Below, piece by piece: positions 44,584-56,257 of a stretch of DNA of 64,000 nucleotides. The notes below the pieces were generated by a model. That model saw only the letters and a program-made list of their open reading frames with translations. It was not told where the DNA came from and did not search any database. The translations under genes and the position numbers were made by a program. The stretch comes from Heliocidaris tuberculata (taxonomy: Eukaryota; Echinodermata; Echinoidea; Camarodonta; Echinometridae), in NCBI GenBank assembly GCA_025618425.1, contig CM046847.1:13114468-13178467 (forward strand). Direction: 5' to 3'. How positions within the stretch are numbered: position 1 is the stretch's first letter; each line of letters begins with the position of its first letter.

Positions 44584-45621
44584 CTGCATAATCATGAAAA
44601 TGAATGGTAAAAAAGATGGTTTGGTTCATATTCAAATTCATTGTTTCATCACAGTTTAATAAAGTTTGATCTCATATTTGATGAGATGATGCATCCTTTG
44701 GATAACGACAGATATATCCACACCCTACAATCTCTCTTTCTCTATCCTTCTCTTTTTCAATCCACTTCTTCTTGCCTCTTTTCTCCTCCCACCTTCCTCT
44801 CGCTATCCTTTTTCTAATTCACCTCCTCCATTTTGCTATATTCCCTTCCCCCTCTCTCTATCTTATTCTCCCACTTTCCAACTCCCTCCTCCTGCTTCCA
44901 ATCTCATCCTCTCTGCGCCGCGCGCTCTCTCTCTCTCCCTCTTTCTTTCTTCCTTTCTTTCTCCCCCTCTCTTTTTCTCTTACTATTTTCCCATCCTTCC
45001 AATTTCCTTTAACAATACTTCAACCCTTTTCTTCTATCTTTCATATACGATAAAGTATAGAAGTACACCATTAGAACATGATAAAATAATAAGAGGTGTA
45101 AATGGTAATCCTTACCCGAACTTTGTAATGCAGATGGGCTATTCGTACTCGCCCCCTTTGATCGAAGTTCATTAACATCTAGAGAGTCTGGAAAATTTAA
45201 AAATGTAAAACAATTATTATCATAAAAAGCAATTAAAACTATACCATTAATTCACTCTCGATATTTATAATTTATCATGTTACCTAATTGTTTTGATTTT
45301 TTTTAATTTTCATGTAGAATATTTTGTTAAACTGCAGGGCGCCTTTTCAAAGCAGTTTTGTATAACTGGCCAACCCTCCAGTATAGAATAAAGAAGACAA
45401 AATAGATAAATATAAAACAAATACTTATCGAAAAATTCTGTTATTGCATTATATCGTATCATATTTGTAAAATTTGTAGGTTTTCCTACCCTTGCTCTTT
45501 ATTGTTTCATAATTTTGGCATCGGAAACTGGCCCCAAAGTGCGATCCCTTATTTATGATTTCAGATGAAAATACACACAAATCATGATTAGGATTTGAAG
45601 AACTATATATATATATAAATA

Positions 45622-45685
<64 letters not shown>

Positions 45686-48600
45686 CAAAGGTATCTATCC
45701 GTCAATTGCTTGGACAACAATTCGTTTGTTCACGTATGACCAATCGACAACCTCGATTTGTAATATGAGAATAAGACATGTATATGAATGATTATATCAG
45801 ACAAGGTAGAAACTACCAAGCACCGTCCCATATAAACAAGTTCTGTACTAGATCTTTAAGATCAATAATCAATGAATATATGCAGTGCTCATTAAATGTT
45901 GATACCTCGTGACTGTCAAATTATGATCCAAGTTATCGGGAGTGATGCGGATGGTGTGTTGGGTCTGTTCGCACCGTATAACATTTTTCTGGATGTTTAT
46001 TTTCGTTTCATTTTGTTTTGTGTTGTATTGTTTCGTTTTTTGATGACTTTTATGAAAAATACAGATAAAGTAATTTACTTGTTGCATCGGTCCGTTTCCT
46101 TGTTTCTTCCTCGAATTGCGGGTCCGGGACGCAGGCCTTCCTACCGTTGTCAAAAATATCGGTTGATTTGATACACGACGTTGTACACTGAGTATCGGCC
46201 ATTCTGGAACAGTTGGACAGTGTGCGGACGCCATCCGGACATTGGCTACAGAAGAGGCAGTGATAGAAGCTGTAAAGATACAGAAAAAATAAAACAATCA
46301 GGGGTTTGTCCAAAAAATAAAACACAGTTATTTATATGTACAAGTTGAACCCTGTGTCAAAAACATATTATCAATAAAAAGTGCAAAAAGTGCACAAATT
46401 TTCCCACAGCCTATCAAGGTCTATGACATCAGTAGCTTATATCAGTTGTTATATAACTCGTCATTGAAAAAAAATTCTATGAATCAGAGTCCTGGAAATT
46501 TTCTTTCTTCCCAAGTAATGTGAGAGGAAAACATATTTGCATTTTATTTAATGTCGTAGTTTTATTTGCAGTCTTTAACACTCTTGACATGAAGATGTAT
46601 GAACTTTACATTGTGTCAGTGAATCTACTGTCATCGGTTTGATAAGATTGATGAAAGTGCCATTGCTTTCAAAAGCCCCCCCCCCCTTTTTTTTTTTTTA
46701 AAGAAATTATGAATCCAATCTTATTTCGGACTTATAACTCCCAAATTTAAATTCATGTCGAATTTCTATGTGCTGATTTGACTGATAAAGCATTATTCAA
46801 ATGCAGAATACATATTGAGTATTCACCATGATTTTCAAAACTACATTACTGTAAAGACTTTCTCATACCTTCAAAGAGCAAGTACAATATGCCTTTCCCG
46901 TATTGAAATTGTGAAATTAATTAAACGTGCTTTCACACTTGGCAAATCTTTGCACATTAAACGCTCAAAATATGTCAATAATACTCATTTTATATATTGT
47001 GACAAGCAACGTTTGTTCAGGAAAGTGAGCAAAAGCACGCTTCAGATCGAGCGAAAAAGTGGTTAATAATGGATTAGAGTCAACATACACGCAGGAGAGC
47101 TTGATTGCTTTCGATCTTTCCCATTTTTAATTTATTTTTTTTAGCTTTTCACAAATGATATGAGAGGAGGTATACAGATGTCGATCCATTTCAGGATAGC
47201 TAGAGGGGGCAAACATTTGCGTCCGGAAGGCACACACTGAATAAGATACATATTTTATCCATTCGGGTGAAGCGAGAGTATTAAGCAACCCTAATAATCT
47301 CCACATGGAAGGAAACACAGAAACGTAGGAAACACGAAATTGGTGAGGTACATTATATCGATGCGTTTGTGCCACTAATTCTTTCATGATACTTCATCAT
47401 ATTATACGTATGTTCGAAGCTTGAAGAGTTGGCCAAACACTTGAAACACTATCATATTACTGTCCTAGCACTTGCAGATATCAATGACCTGGAAAGTAAC
47501 CAGGTGCAAATGATGTTTTACCCTACACCTAGAACCCTTTATTGACCAATTAGGAGAATTTATTTCATTTCAGGAAGTTCTTAATGGTGTTAATCATCAT
47601 GTGATACAGTTCCATTACATACTGTTTTGTTACATTTTGCTGTTGGTACACCTCCACTTTTCCTTTCTCTCACGGCTCACCATATGCATCTTTGAACACG
47701 TATATAAACTTTGTTTCAAGAGGGATTATCTCTCAGAAATTTTCTAAACATGGAGAAATATCTGTGCGGATCTTTTACGCTTTTGGTCCTTAGCCTATCT
47801 CCTGGATGTGAGGGTTAGTGTGGCATTTCAATTCCTTGTTCATCTAACGTTGCTTTAAAGTTAAAGGAAATAATTCCAATGATATTTAGAACTGTCTTTC
47901 ATCGAAACAAATTATCTTTAAAAAAACAGATTTGTCCAATTCTGCTAGCTATCTGTTATCACATTAACCGCACTACATCCCACATACTACACTGTCTGGT
48001 GCAGATTAACAATGAGGAAACGTGCAAAGACCCGTCCACATAAGCAACACTCAAAGTGTCACAATCACCTCTATGCATGGTATATTCTTTTAAACAGCAA
48101 CACTTCGTTTAAGAGACGAAATACAAATATTTCAAAAGCCCGTTTCTTCCTGCAGGTGGCGAGGTCATTGCCGATCATGCCTGTCCAAAGGGATGGGACA
48201 GTCACCTCACCCGATGCTACTGGTACCTTGATAGCAAGAAGGTAACATGGCAGCAAGCCAACGAGAACTGTCAGGGCATTGGTGGCTACCTCTACGTTCC
48301 AAGTAACGACGAGGAGGGCATATTCGTGCAGGAAGCACTTGAGAAGAGAGAATCGTTCACATCGATCTCAGAGGCAATATGGATAGGATGTGACGACCAG
48401 GAGGTCGAAGGAACGCACGTTTGCCACGAAGATACTGGTGATACAGGATACAGGAGTGAGTATGTTTCTTTCCTCTTTTCATGGATGCACTATACAGGGG
48501 CGGCGCTACGGGGGGGGGCAGAGGGGGCGACCCCCCTATGATTTTTCAAGTAGTGAAAAAAAAAAGAAGAAAAAAGAAGAAAAGGAGGAAGAAAAGGGAA

Positions 48601-51600
48601 GAAAAGGGAAGAAAGAAGAAAGAGGAGTATTAAAAAGAGAGGTCTTAAACATATAACTCTATATTACCCTTGTTATTTAATGGAGAAAAAATATGACGTC
48701 ATCTTTAGGTCGTCTTGCCCCTCCTATCAAAATACCCTGGCGACGCCCCTGGCACTATATAACAATTCATGAAAATACCGATATGCGTTTGATGTTTATG
48801 TGTTTTTGTGTGATAGAGCTCTTAAGACAGTAGGCCTACTTATCAGGGCTACAGCCCACGAGACCGACAGCCCACCAGATCGATGGCTCACGAGACCAAC
48901 AATGTCGGTCTCGCCGGCCTTCTTCACGAGACCGCCATGGCATGTCTCTTGGGTTGTCGAACTCTTGGGCCTTCGGTCTGCTGGAATGACATACTTGTCA
49001 GATGTTACGTCGCGTTTCATAGCACGTCGTGATATCTGACATTGCATTCAACTCTAAGCCGGAATGGATACAAAAATCTTCTTGAGAAGACATGCCTACG
49101 TCTCAGTGATTAACGATAATGAGTGAAACAAAAATCGGCTACAGACCAGTTAACATGGTTAACAGACAGCCCACAAGACTCTACGACCCACAAGACCGAC
49201 TGCCCTTGAGCCTGATGGCCCGCAAAACCGACTTTGTCGGTCTGTCAGGACTGTCCTTTGAACTATTTTTTTCTGAGGGTTCACGAGAATTGACAGCCAT
49301 ACATAAGTTGTCTGTCAACTCAGTTGCCCCTTTGATAATTTTTATATCATGTTCCTCCTAATTTACAGATTGGGCGTACAAAGAACCAAGTGACAGCTGG
49401 AACTACGTTTGGGGAGAGGACTGCATTTCTGCTTACACCGGTAGACCCAACAACTCAGTGGTGCCGCTGTGGAATGACAAGGCCTGTAACGGCGTAGAGT
49501 TACATGCCGTATGTGAACGTAAGAATGTTACTCCTTGAGAAGAAAATCTTATAAATCGTGGCATTTCCAAATTGACAAATTAAAGGCCTCATGATGACTT
49601 ACGATGCTTTTATACTTGATGTTGCCCTTGCCTCCGAGTTTCAAGAATCTCTCTTAAGTTTGTAAAACGAACCCTACAGTAAATGCAATGAAGTTAAAAT
49701 TACATAAATACTTAGTGCATTTAGTACAACCCTGTTGGAAAGAATGAATATTGTGTAACCACTACCCTGCACCCATAATGTTGCGTGTGGTACAGTGACA
49801 GTGTGACACACTCTAGGCTTTAGACAACTATTAAAAATTGTATACTATAGAGTGTGGTCTTTGAACCCTTTCAGTGTTCGCATTGTGTCCCAAAGTGCAT
49901 CTTACTGAGGAAACACAGTGTGACCAATAACTGAAATTTGAGAATTTGTGTTCACAGAGTGTTTTCTTCATGGGACACTCACGTTCTGTATTGAGGCATT
50001 TTATTTTACTCAAGCGCAATTTTATTTCTGACGATTAGATAACCCAAAGAATCTCTATACTCCTTTACAAAAAAAAATAAAAAATAAATAAATAAAAAAA
50101 AAAAAAAAATAAAGAATATATATATATATATATATATCATTCGTTCCTTTCTAGGTCCTGCAACCAATTTTTACAGCATTACTCGGAGGTTCCAGATGCC
50201 TAGCGAAGTCTCAGGGGGTACGGCCCGCGTGATCCCAAACTACTGCCTCGTTGAGCAACATAATCTCAAACCCAAAGGCATCAGAACTTCCAGCTTGATC
50301 AGGTGCGCTGTATCCTGCGCAGACGACTTGGAATGTGAGGCTTTCAATTTTTTACGCAGTCCTAAGAAGACAGAGGCATCGAATTCTTCAACAACCCTGA
50401 AGTTGAAAGGGACTTGTCAGAAGCTGCCGTTCACTACGAAGAATATCAAAACGGGTTTTTTCATGACTCCCATATATGGTTGTAATTATTATGAGCTTGA
50501 TTGTCGGAAGTGAAACCGTCGACCCCAGATCATCTTGGACAGTATAGTCTTATAATATAGATCAAAGCAACAAGGTGTAATATTGTTTTTGCTTTTATCA
50601 GCATCCTGTAATTGATTTGTCATTCAAACCCTCACGAATGCTTATAAGTGTATATAGTTTGTTACATATATCAAGATTTAATGTACAGTTGTGTTTTTTT
50701 CCCCTAATTGTTTTTAATTTTTAGACCTATGATTTTATCACGGCACTTGACGCAATATAATTTTTTTGTTGATAGTTTAAAACTATTTCATTATTCTCAC
50801 TCAACCTCTAAATATTTCAAACCAATGATTCATGTTTACAATTGTCATGACTGTTCAGTAGTATCTTATATTTGTGTTCCTCGTTCATGTTACCAGGGTA
50901 AACGAATGATTCGTGATTCTTTTGACTCATTCGATTCGGTGTTCATTGGATCTTATCGTGCAAATAATGATATGCTCAAACATCATAAGTTTCCCTGGCA
51001 ACACCTAGGCCCTATGTCATTGAAAGTTGTACAAAGTAGAGAACAAAACTCATCAAAAGAAAGTTTCAAAGAATACAGGATATACCAGTAGTGACGTATG
51101 TACTTCTTTTGAATAGTTTCAGTTTCAGTTTAGTTTATTTTCCACATGAGGAAGTCAACTTTTGATCTTAATAGACAGTGGACCTTTTTCATCACTATTT
51201 CCACGTACTAAATAAAATAAAGTTGACAGAATCTTTAACGCGTCGTGATAGAAGAGAGCCTTGAGGTTGCTATGCGTGATTTCTTTTCTTTTCTTTCTTT
51301 CAACTGGGACACCTCAACCATTAAAAAGAGCCGAGTAGGGGTGTGCAAAGCATTATCGTGCTTTAAAGTTCTGGAAGAGAGAGAGAGAAAAAAAAAACTA
51401 TACAAAACCAAAGAAAATATACTTAGGGTAACTTACATGTTAATAATTAGACTCGTTGATTTGGTTATATAGGGTAAAACAAGTTCATTTGTAAGAACAT
51501 GAAAAAGAATAGTATACGTTGCCGATTTTAGAAAGGATCTCATGATGTTAAAGTGCTAATTTGACGGTATAATTTTAATGGCTAAAGGAAACATTTTATG

Positions 51601-54600
51601 AAGTCTAAGCACCCCTCTTTTGAATGTCTGCCAATATTATCAAACTCTTTTTTCATCGATGTTTGCAATTAAAATTCTATAGTCCTTTTCTCTATCACAA
51701 TCCTCCTTTTAGTCATTTACGCAAAATGAGACCAAATTATATATTGTAGAGAAATTTCATTTGTGATTGTTAAGGTAGATGCACTTCCAAATAAGGCATT
51801 CCATAGGCCTAGTACGATTGACCCCTCAAATCGACAGGTGTGGTTCTATTTCCCTTTAGATCATACTGTAATTAATTTTTGCTACTTCAGCAAATCTATA
51901 GATAACATTTAGGTATTATCATGTAAAAAAAAAAAATTCTAAAGAAGAAGAAGAAGAAGAAGAAAAAAGAAGATATACCTACGTCAATTGACGTCAATAA
52001 CGTTGTGTATATACAACTATCCAGACAATAGATCAACAAATACATTTAGTAGCAAATTTTTATAGTGTAGAATTCTATCAATAGTTATGACCGAATAGAA
52101 CAGTTTAGGGAACAGTCTATCAATTCAGACTTTTAGTTGCAAGAAAATTTTCCATTAAATGCTTTGTTGTTGCTGTTGCTATAATGTTTGTAAATTTAGT
52201 TGTTTTACCACAAAAGCATTTAAATGACGGGATGCATAAACGTTGAGTTATGAACACTATGTCCATTTTTATGATCAAGATGTCAAACGAAAACCTGGAA
52301 CATAATATACGACTGTTTTCAATCATAATAATACTGTAATGCATAATATAAGATAAATACAATAACAACAATAATATATACCAATGATGTTTTTTCCATA
52401 GATATGGGCACATAATTAGATATCAATAAGTAAAGTATAATTATGATGCACAAATATTGACCTAAATAATGTTAAAAACTCAAAATCGTAAATGATGTCT
52501 GAGTACACAAGACTACCTTTTACAAGTATTATGTTTGTAAAGTTATTCATAGATCATTGTTATCGTCTCTTTACAGGCCTCATGGATCACCTGAGTTTCA
52601 AAGTTCATTCATTCATTTTTTTTCTTTATCATTAACCTTTTATCTCTGCTATTGTAAATACTCGGTTCTGACGCAAATCGATGTACGTAAATCTGGTCTT
52701 TGCAAATATAGTTTCTTTTTAATTGTATTTGCTGTGGCTTCCGTCCAATTTGATATCAGTTTTGGTATCTCAAATCAGGACATCCGAATTTTTAAATGTT
52801 TTAGAAATAAATTTTAGGGTGTTAAGCTTCCAGATCGGGCCTACTAGAAATGTAGAATAATGAAAGGAGCTACACAGTTTAACTGTGTAGCTCCTGATAT
52901 AATATCACGTCATATTGGCTTATTTCATATTCACGAAGTAATGATGATTCATTCAACAGTTTGAAAAGTTGTCACGTGGCATGAGCAAGGGATCTAGCAT
53001 TTCCTAATTTCATGGTTCAGATATAATTTAGAGCTCCACTCGCTACTAATATGCTAGAAATTATAATCTTCACTTTGTTAAGGCTGTGGCCAAGTGTAGC
53101 ACCAACTTAACTATATGAGTTCAGTGGTAGCACCCAGTGGCGGCACCAGGATTTTTAAAGTGGGGGGCGGACAAAAAAAATTTTGACACTTTTTGTAGTG
53201 AAAATGTACAGAATATTCGGCTATAAACCTACCCAGATATGAGGACATTTTGAGCATCTAGCTGAACTGCCCGATTATAAAGAGGTGTTAGTTATATACT
53301 GCGAGCGAGCGAAGCGAGCGAGCAAAAATTTTGACATTTTTCGTAGTAAAAATGTACAGAAATTACATATTCGGCTATAAAACTACCCCAATATGCATGA
53401 GGACATTTGAGCATCTTGCTGCCCGATTATGAGGTGGTAGTTATTCATTGCGAACACTTTTTGTCGTGAAAATTACAGAAATTATATTCGGCTATGAAAC
53501 TACCCAGATATGAGGACATTTGAGCATCTTGCTGCCCGATAATAAGGTGGTAGTTATACATTGCGAACGGGCAACAATTTTGAAACTTTTTGTGGTGAAA
53601 ATGTACAGAAATGATTATTTGGCTATAAAACTACCCCAATATGAGGACATTTGATCATCTCGCGGCCTGATTATGTGGTGGGAGTTATAGGCCTGTATTG
53701 CGAGCGAGCGAAGCGAGGGAGCAAAAAATTTGACACTATTATAGTGGAAATGTACAGAAATTATTCGGCTATAAAACTACCCAAATATGAGGATATTTAC
53801 ACGAGCTGAGCGAACAAATTTGCCCCATGCCCCCCCCCCCCCACCTTGATGCCGCCACTGCTTTCCAAGTTTCCGTTTTCTTTCTTTTTCCTTCTTTTCT
53901 CCAATCCTTTTTCACTTTTTTCTTTCCTTTTCTTTTCTTTTTCATTTTCCACCCTTTTATTTTTTTTCACTCCGAAAATTATTTGGGGGGCAAGTGGGGG
54001 GGCAAAGCTTCTGACTGGGGGGGGGGGGCAAATGCCCCCCATGCCCCCCCCCCCTTGGTGCCGCCACTGGTAGCACCTAATCAGTTGTGCCATGCTGTGA
54101 TATACACAGTGGTCACTCTGTGTCACAGTAGGTATGACCACACTAGGTTTGACCACGCTGTGAACATTTCCGTAATGTCGGCAATTTAAAAAGAGTATGC
54201 ATGCCAATACTTACTTTTTCACACTGTGATGTCCTTGCACTGTGGTTCCCTCTGTGGTAGGTCCACGCACAGTGTGAATAAATTGTATCCACATTCTTAA
54301 CACTTTAAAAGTGTTGCAAATAATTCATGTCCACACATCACACTATGGACTCTTTTATGATGTCTGCAATTTCATTTGACTTCACTGTGTTCGCACGGCT
54401 ATCACACTCATACACACAGTCACACGGTGTAACACAGTGTGGCCACAGATAGAACCACAGCGTGTACACATTACAGTGTGATCACAGAGAGTATCTGGAC
54501 TCGATACTTCCATAGAGTTGTCAATGTAAAGACAAAAATACAACGGTTTTTCACACTGTGCTAACACATGTGCTAACATAAAGTTAAAACATCGCGAACT

Positions 54601-55247
54601 CTATATCATTATGAAAGTGTTCACAGTGTAATCAAACTGTGTGGGACACTGCTTTTTCCTGCTTTTAAAGATGATGCTAAACAGTCCTCGGTATCTGATC
54701 GCCAACTACATCAACTATTCCTTAAAAGAGCTGAGGAACCTTTGCAGAACAGACGCAAGGTCATATCCATAACATTGAAAAATTGTCGATAACGATTTTA
54801 TGCTAGAAATATGTGCTCATATCATTTTTTGTTGTTGTTAAAGAAAAGAAAGACAATATACATTAATCAATACACTATCAGCCAGATATAAAATTAAAGT
54901 AGTAGAACTACTACTCACATATTTTTTATGCCCCTGCGAGTATTCTTGTTCCTGACGTGGTAGTCCCCCTGGCTTTCAACTGGAATCTCGTCTTCCGGTA
55001 CGATCTCGACTCGTTCTCCGCAACGGCACTCTGGATACTGTCGATGGGGTTTCCCTAACCGGCAGCTCACCACAGCCTGAAGGTACTCGGGCACCGGCTC
55101 CTTCTCAAAGGCATGCGCCCCTCCTCCTCCCCAACCGGCGATGTGGTCTCCAAACACCGCGGCGACGACATGATTTTTGCCCAAGCTCATAAGAGCAAAG
55201 AATAAGACTATATTTAGGAGTGAGAAAATTGATTTTGTATCTGTCAT
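44354..55247 (-). CDS. TNF-receptor-superfamily-like type I membrane protein, complete
   Basis: Four exons (transcript order): 55247-54919, 46269-46079, 45187-45116, 44583-44354, giving 273 residues. N-terminal hydrophobic signal (SIFSLLNIVLFFALMSL). Residues 114-142 read C-x2-C-x2-CPDG...C-x4-ADTQC-x3-C, the typical end of a TNFR cysteine-rich domain; three further cysteines lie in exon 1. A Ser/Thr-rich stalk (ASTNSPSALQSS) follows. The transmembrane helix is at about 218-241, and the cytoplasmic tail is only 32 residues with no death domain. Family members bind TNF-like ligands; the ligand here is unknown. Its 8.6 kb first intron contains a complete antisense lectin gene. Exon 1 is joined by matching phase and orientation only; it could belong to another transcript. 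Confidence 0.75.
45116..45187 (-). CDS. TNFR-like exon 3 (stalk)
   Basis: Acceptor AATTTTCCAG, donor G|GTAAGG. 23 codons, SLDVNELRSKGASTNSPSAL and following, Ser/Thr-rich. Confidence 0.8.
45589..45682. repeat. AT dinucleotide repeat and long T tract
   Basis: (TA)n followed by about 32 T, in a TNFR-like gene intron. Confidence 0.85.
46079..46269 (-). CDS. TNFR-like exon 2 (cysteine-rich domain)
   Basis: Acceptor ATCTTTACAG, donor A|GTAAAT. Encodes YHCLFCSQCPDGVRTLSNC and ADTQCTTSC, the TNFR-type core, then a charged stretch EEETRKRTDAT. Confidence 0.85.
46326..47700. other. Intronic stretch upstream of the lectin gene
   Basis: AT-rich, no exon recognised on either strand. An 83-codon frame at 46815-47066 (+) resembles nothing I know. 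Confidence 0.4.
47701..47708 (+). promoter_or_regulatory. Candidate TATA box of the lectin gene
   Basis: TATATAAA 42 bp before the lectin ATG, suitably placed for a start site near 47730 and a short 5' leader. Confidence 0.6.
47750..47813 (+). CDS. Lectin-PAN gene exon 1 (signal peptide)
   Basis: ATG just downstream of a TATA box; donor G|GTTAGT. 21 codons of hydrophobic signal peptide; phase 1 matches exon 2. Confidence 0.85.
47750..50513 (+). CDS. Secreted C-type lectin with C-terminal PAN/apple-like region, complete
   Basis: Four exons: 47750-47813, 48156-48455, 49369-49518, 50155-50513, giving 290 residues. Signal peptide 1-20 (MEKYLCGSFTLLVLSLSPG). C-type lectin domain about 31-170: C31, C42, C60, WIG at 97-99, EPS at 127-129, WND at 156-158, C140, C161, C170. 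WND is the classic calcium ligand motif, but the usual EPN is EPS, so sugar specificity is uncertain. Residues 173-290 form a cysteine-rich PAN/apple-like region (YCLVE, SSLIRCAVSC, ECEAFNFLR, GTCQKL, YGCNYYEL). Such proteins usually act outside the cell in carbohydrate recognition. It is antisense inside intron 1 of the TNFR-like gene. A paralogous last exon lies at 63652. Confidence 0.9.
48156..48455 (+). CDS. Lectin-PAN gene exon 2 (lectin domain, first part)
   Basis: Acceptor TCCTGCAG, donor A|GTGAGT. Encodes CPKGWDSHLTRCYWY through AIWIGCDD to DTGDTGYR. A hAT-like element starts 39 bp after the donor. Confidence 0.93.
48495..48751. mobile_element. hAT-like element in the lectin intron 2
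   Basis: Ends CAGGGGCGGCGC and GCGACGCCCCTG are inverted. The 8-bp duplication GCACTATA is at 48487-48494 and 48752-48759. Interior of G and A runs, no coding sequence. Confidence 0.9.
49369..49518 (+). CDS. Lectin-PAN gene exon 3 (lectin domain, calcium site)
   Basis: Acceptor AATTTACAG, donor C|GTAAGA. Encodes WAYKEPSDSWNY and VPLWNDKACNGVELHAVCE. Confidence 0.93.
50155..50513 (+). CDS. Lectin-PAN gene terminal exon
   Basis: Acceptor CCTTTCTAG, stop TGA at 50511-50513. 118 codons forming the whole PAN/apple-like region in one exon. Confidence 0.92.
50514..53134. other. Downstream flank of the lectin, still inside the TNFR-like intron
   Basis: AT-rich; AATAAA at 51211-51216 is a distant candidate polyadenylation signal for the lectin. 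A 127-codon frame at 50708-51091 is not recognised and has no other support. A (GAA)n run is near 51943-51970. Confidence 0.4.
52865..52895. repeat. Near-perfect 15-bp hairpin, 1-nt loop
   Basis: AGGAGCTACACAGTT, one T, then its exact complement AACTGTGTAGCTCCT. Confidence 0.95.
53135..54069. mobile_element. hAT-like element with internal tandem repeats
   Basis: Ends CAGTGGCGGCACCAGG and TTGGTGCCGCCACTG are inverted. The 8-bp duplication GTAGCACC is at 53127-53134 and 54070-54077. From about 53180 to 53800 a unit of about 140 bp repeats ('tgtacagaaatta', 'cggctataaaactaccc', 'tatgaggacatttgagcatc') with 'gcgagcgagcgaagcgag' in some copies. An internal end copy (GATGCCGCCACTG) lies near 53848-53861. 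Confidence 0.9.
54090..54660. repeat. Cluster of CACAGTGTG-type motifs
   Basis: Many irregularly spaced copies of the near-palindrome CACAGTGTG/CACACTGTG and variants, with interspersed 'gaccac'. Not a clean tandem array. It lies in the TNFR-like intron between the hAT element and exon 1. Confidence 0.7.
54919..55247 (-). CDS. TNFR-like exon 1 (signal peptide)
   Basis: ATG at 55247, donor AT|GTGAGT. 109 codons with signal peptide, a GWGGGGAHAF stretch and a short cysteine cluster (SCRLGK, ECRCGER). Phase 2 matches the next exon. Confidence 0.78.
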
Positions 55248-55550
55248 GATGGAAGTTGAGAGGATGACAAGTTTCTTCCAAAAGTAAAGTGTAATTTGTC
55301 AACTATTTTCGTTATTACTCAGAGATTTTATGGAAAAATATACCAGAAGTGCATGTGCGATGTTTACTGATTGACTCACCGGTGTCTAAATGAACAGGGT
55401 ATTGTGAGTATGGTGATGAGTGCCAATGTTTACCTCAGAGGTGGAAAACTTTTCGAAGTTTCCGTGATAACGTTTTGCCCGGTTTGTTTGACGTCACAGT
55501 TAGTTTTGTGCCAGACTGATTCCACACTTAAAAAGAGAATTAAGAGAAGG

Positions 55551-55604
55551 GACGGTGGTGGTGGTGGTGGTGGTGGTGGTGGTGGTGGGGGGGGGGGGGG
55601 GGGC
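55551..55604 (+). repeat. (GGT)n and poly-G microsatellite
   Basis: About ten GGT units followed by about 16 G; gives a spurious polyglycine or polyproline frame. Confidence 0.9.
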
Positions 55605-56250
55605 TGTTTGTAGACATCAGAATTAATTCGTACACGAAACAAAAACTATGAATACCTGCATATTTGATTAAAAAGAAAAGACTGGATTGAAGCATAATGT
55701 TAGCAAAGCTTTTTTGCGAAGCTTTTTGTCAGTAAACTAAATTTATAGCAGAAGCAAAAAAAAAAAAAATCGAAGCAAGGCCCTATGATTTCCTAGTCAT
55801 AATTTCTGGGAGGTCTTAGGCATTGCTGCTTTTAGGATTAATGTTTGTGAACCTCCGATTGTCAAAAATGCAATTAATACGACGATTTCATCAAATCCCA
55901 TTACATAATTGTAATAGGTAAAAAAAAAAAGCTGTCTCCTTTCTTGACATAATTAGTGAAACGGTCTGGGAAAGTCACCAAGAATGCCAAGACCTGGATT
56001 TAGGGGTTATAGAAAACCCACTGGGCGACTTTTCATGAGGCTAGGGCATATCGCCTATGTATTGTGACGCAGTTCTACTATTATATCAACAATAGCATGA
56101 ATACCTATATACAGTGATATTCAATTCATCTGGAAGTTTCCATTGATATCAAATTGTATACGTTGTGCGCATAATTATGTACAGGGCCTCGCTCAAGCAA
56201 TCTTCACTATCTAAAAAGTTATACATGTGTTTGTATCATCCTGTATAGAC
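55605..56250. other. Intergenic stretch upstream of the TNFR-like gene
   Basis: AT-rich with short poly-A tracts; nothing recognised. Confidence 0.4.
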
Positions 56251-56257
56251 ATAGGGG

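Noticed and set aside
50708..51091. 127-codon plus-strand frame downstream of the lectin
   Set aside because: Not recognised, AT-rich, no splice or promoter support; probably chance or an old repeat.
53797..54207. Frames of 136 and 120 codons on opposite strands
   Set aside because: Both lie in pyrimidine-rich and G/C-run DNA of the hAT-like element and show no protein-like conservation.
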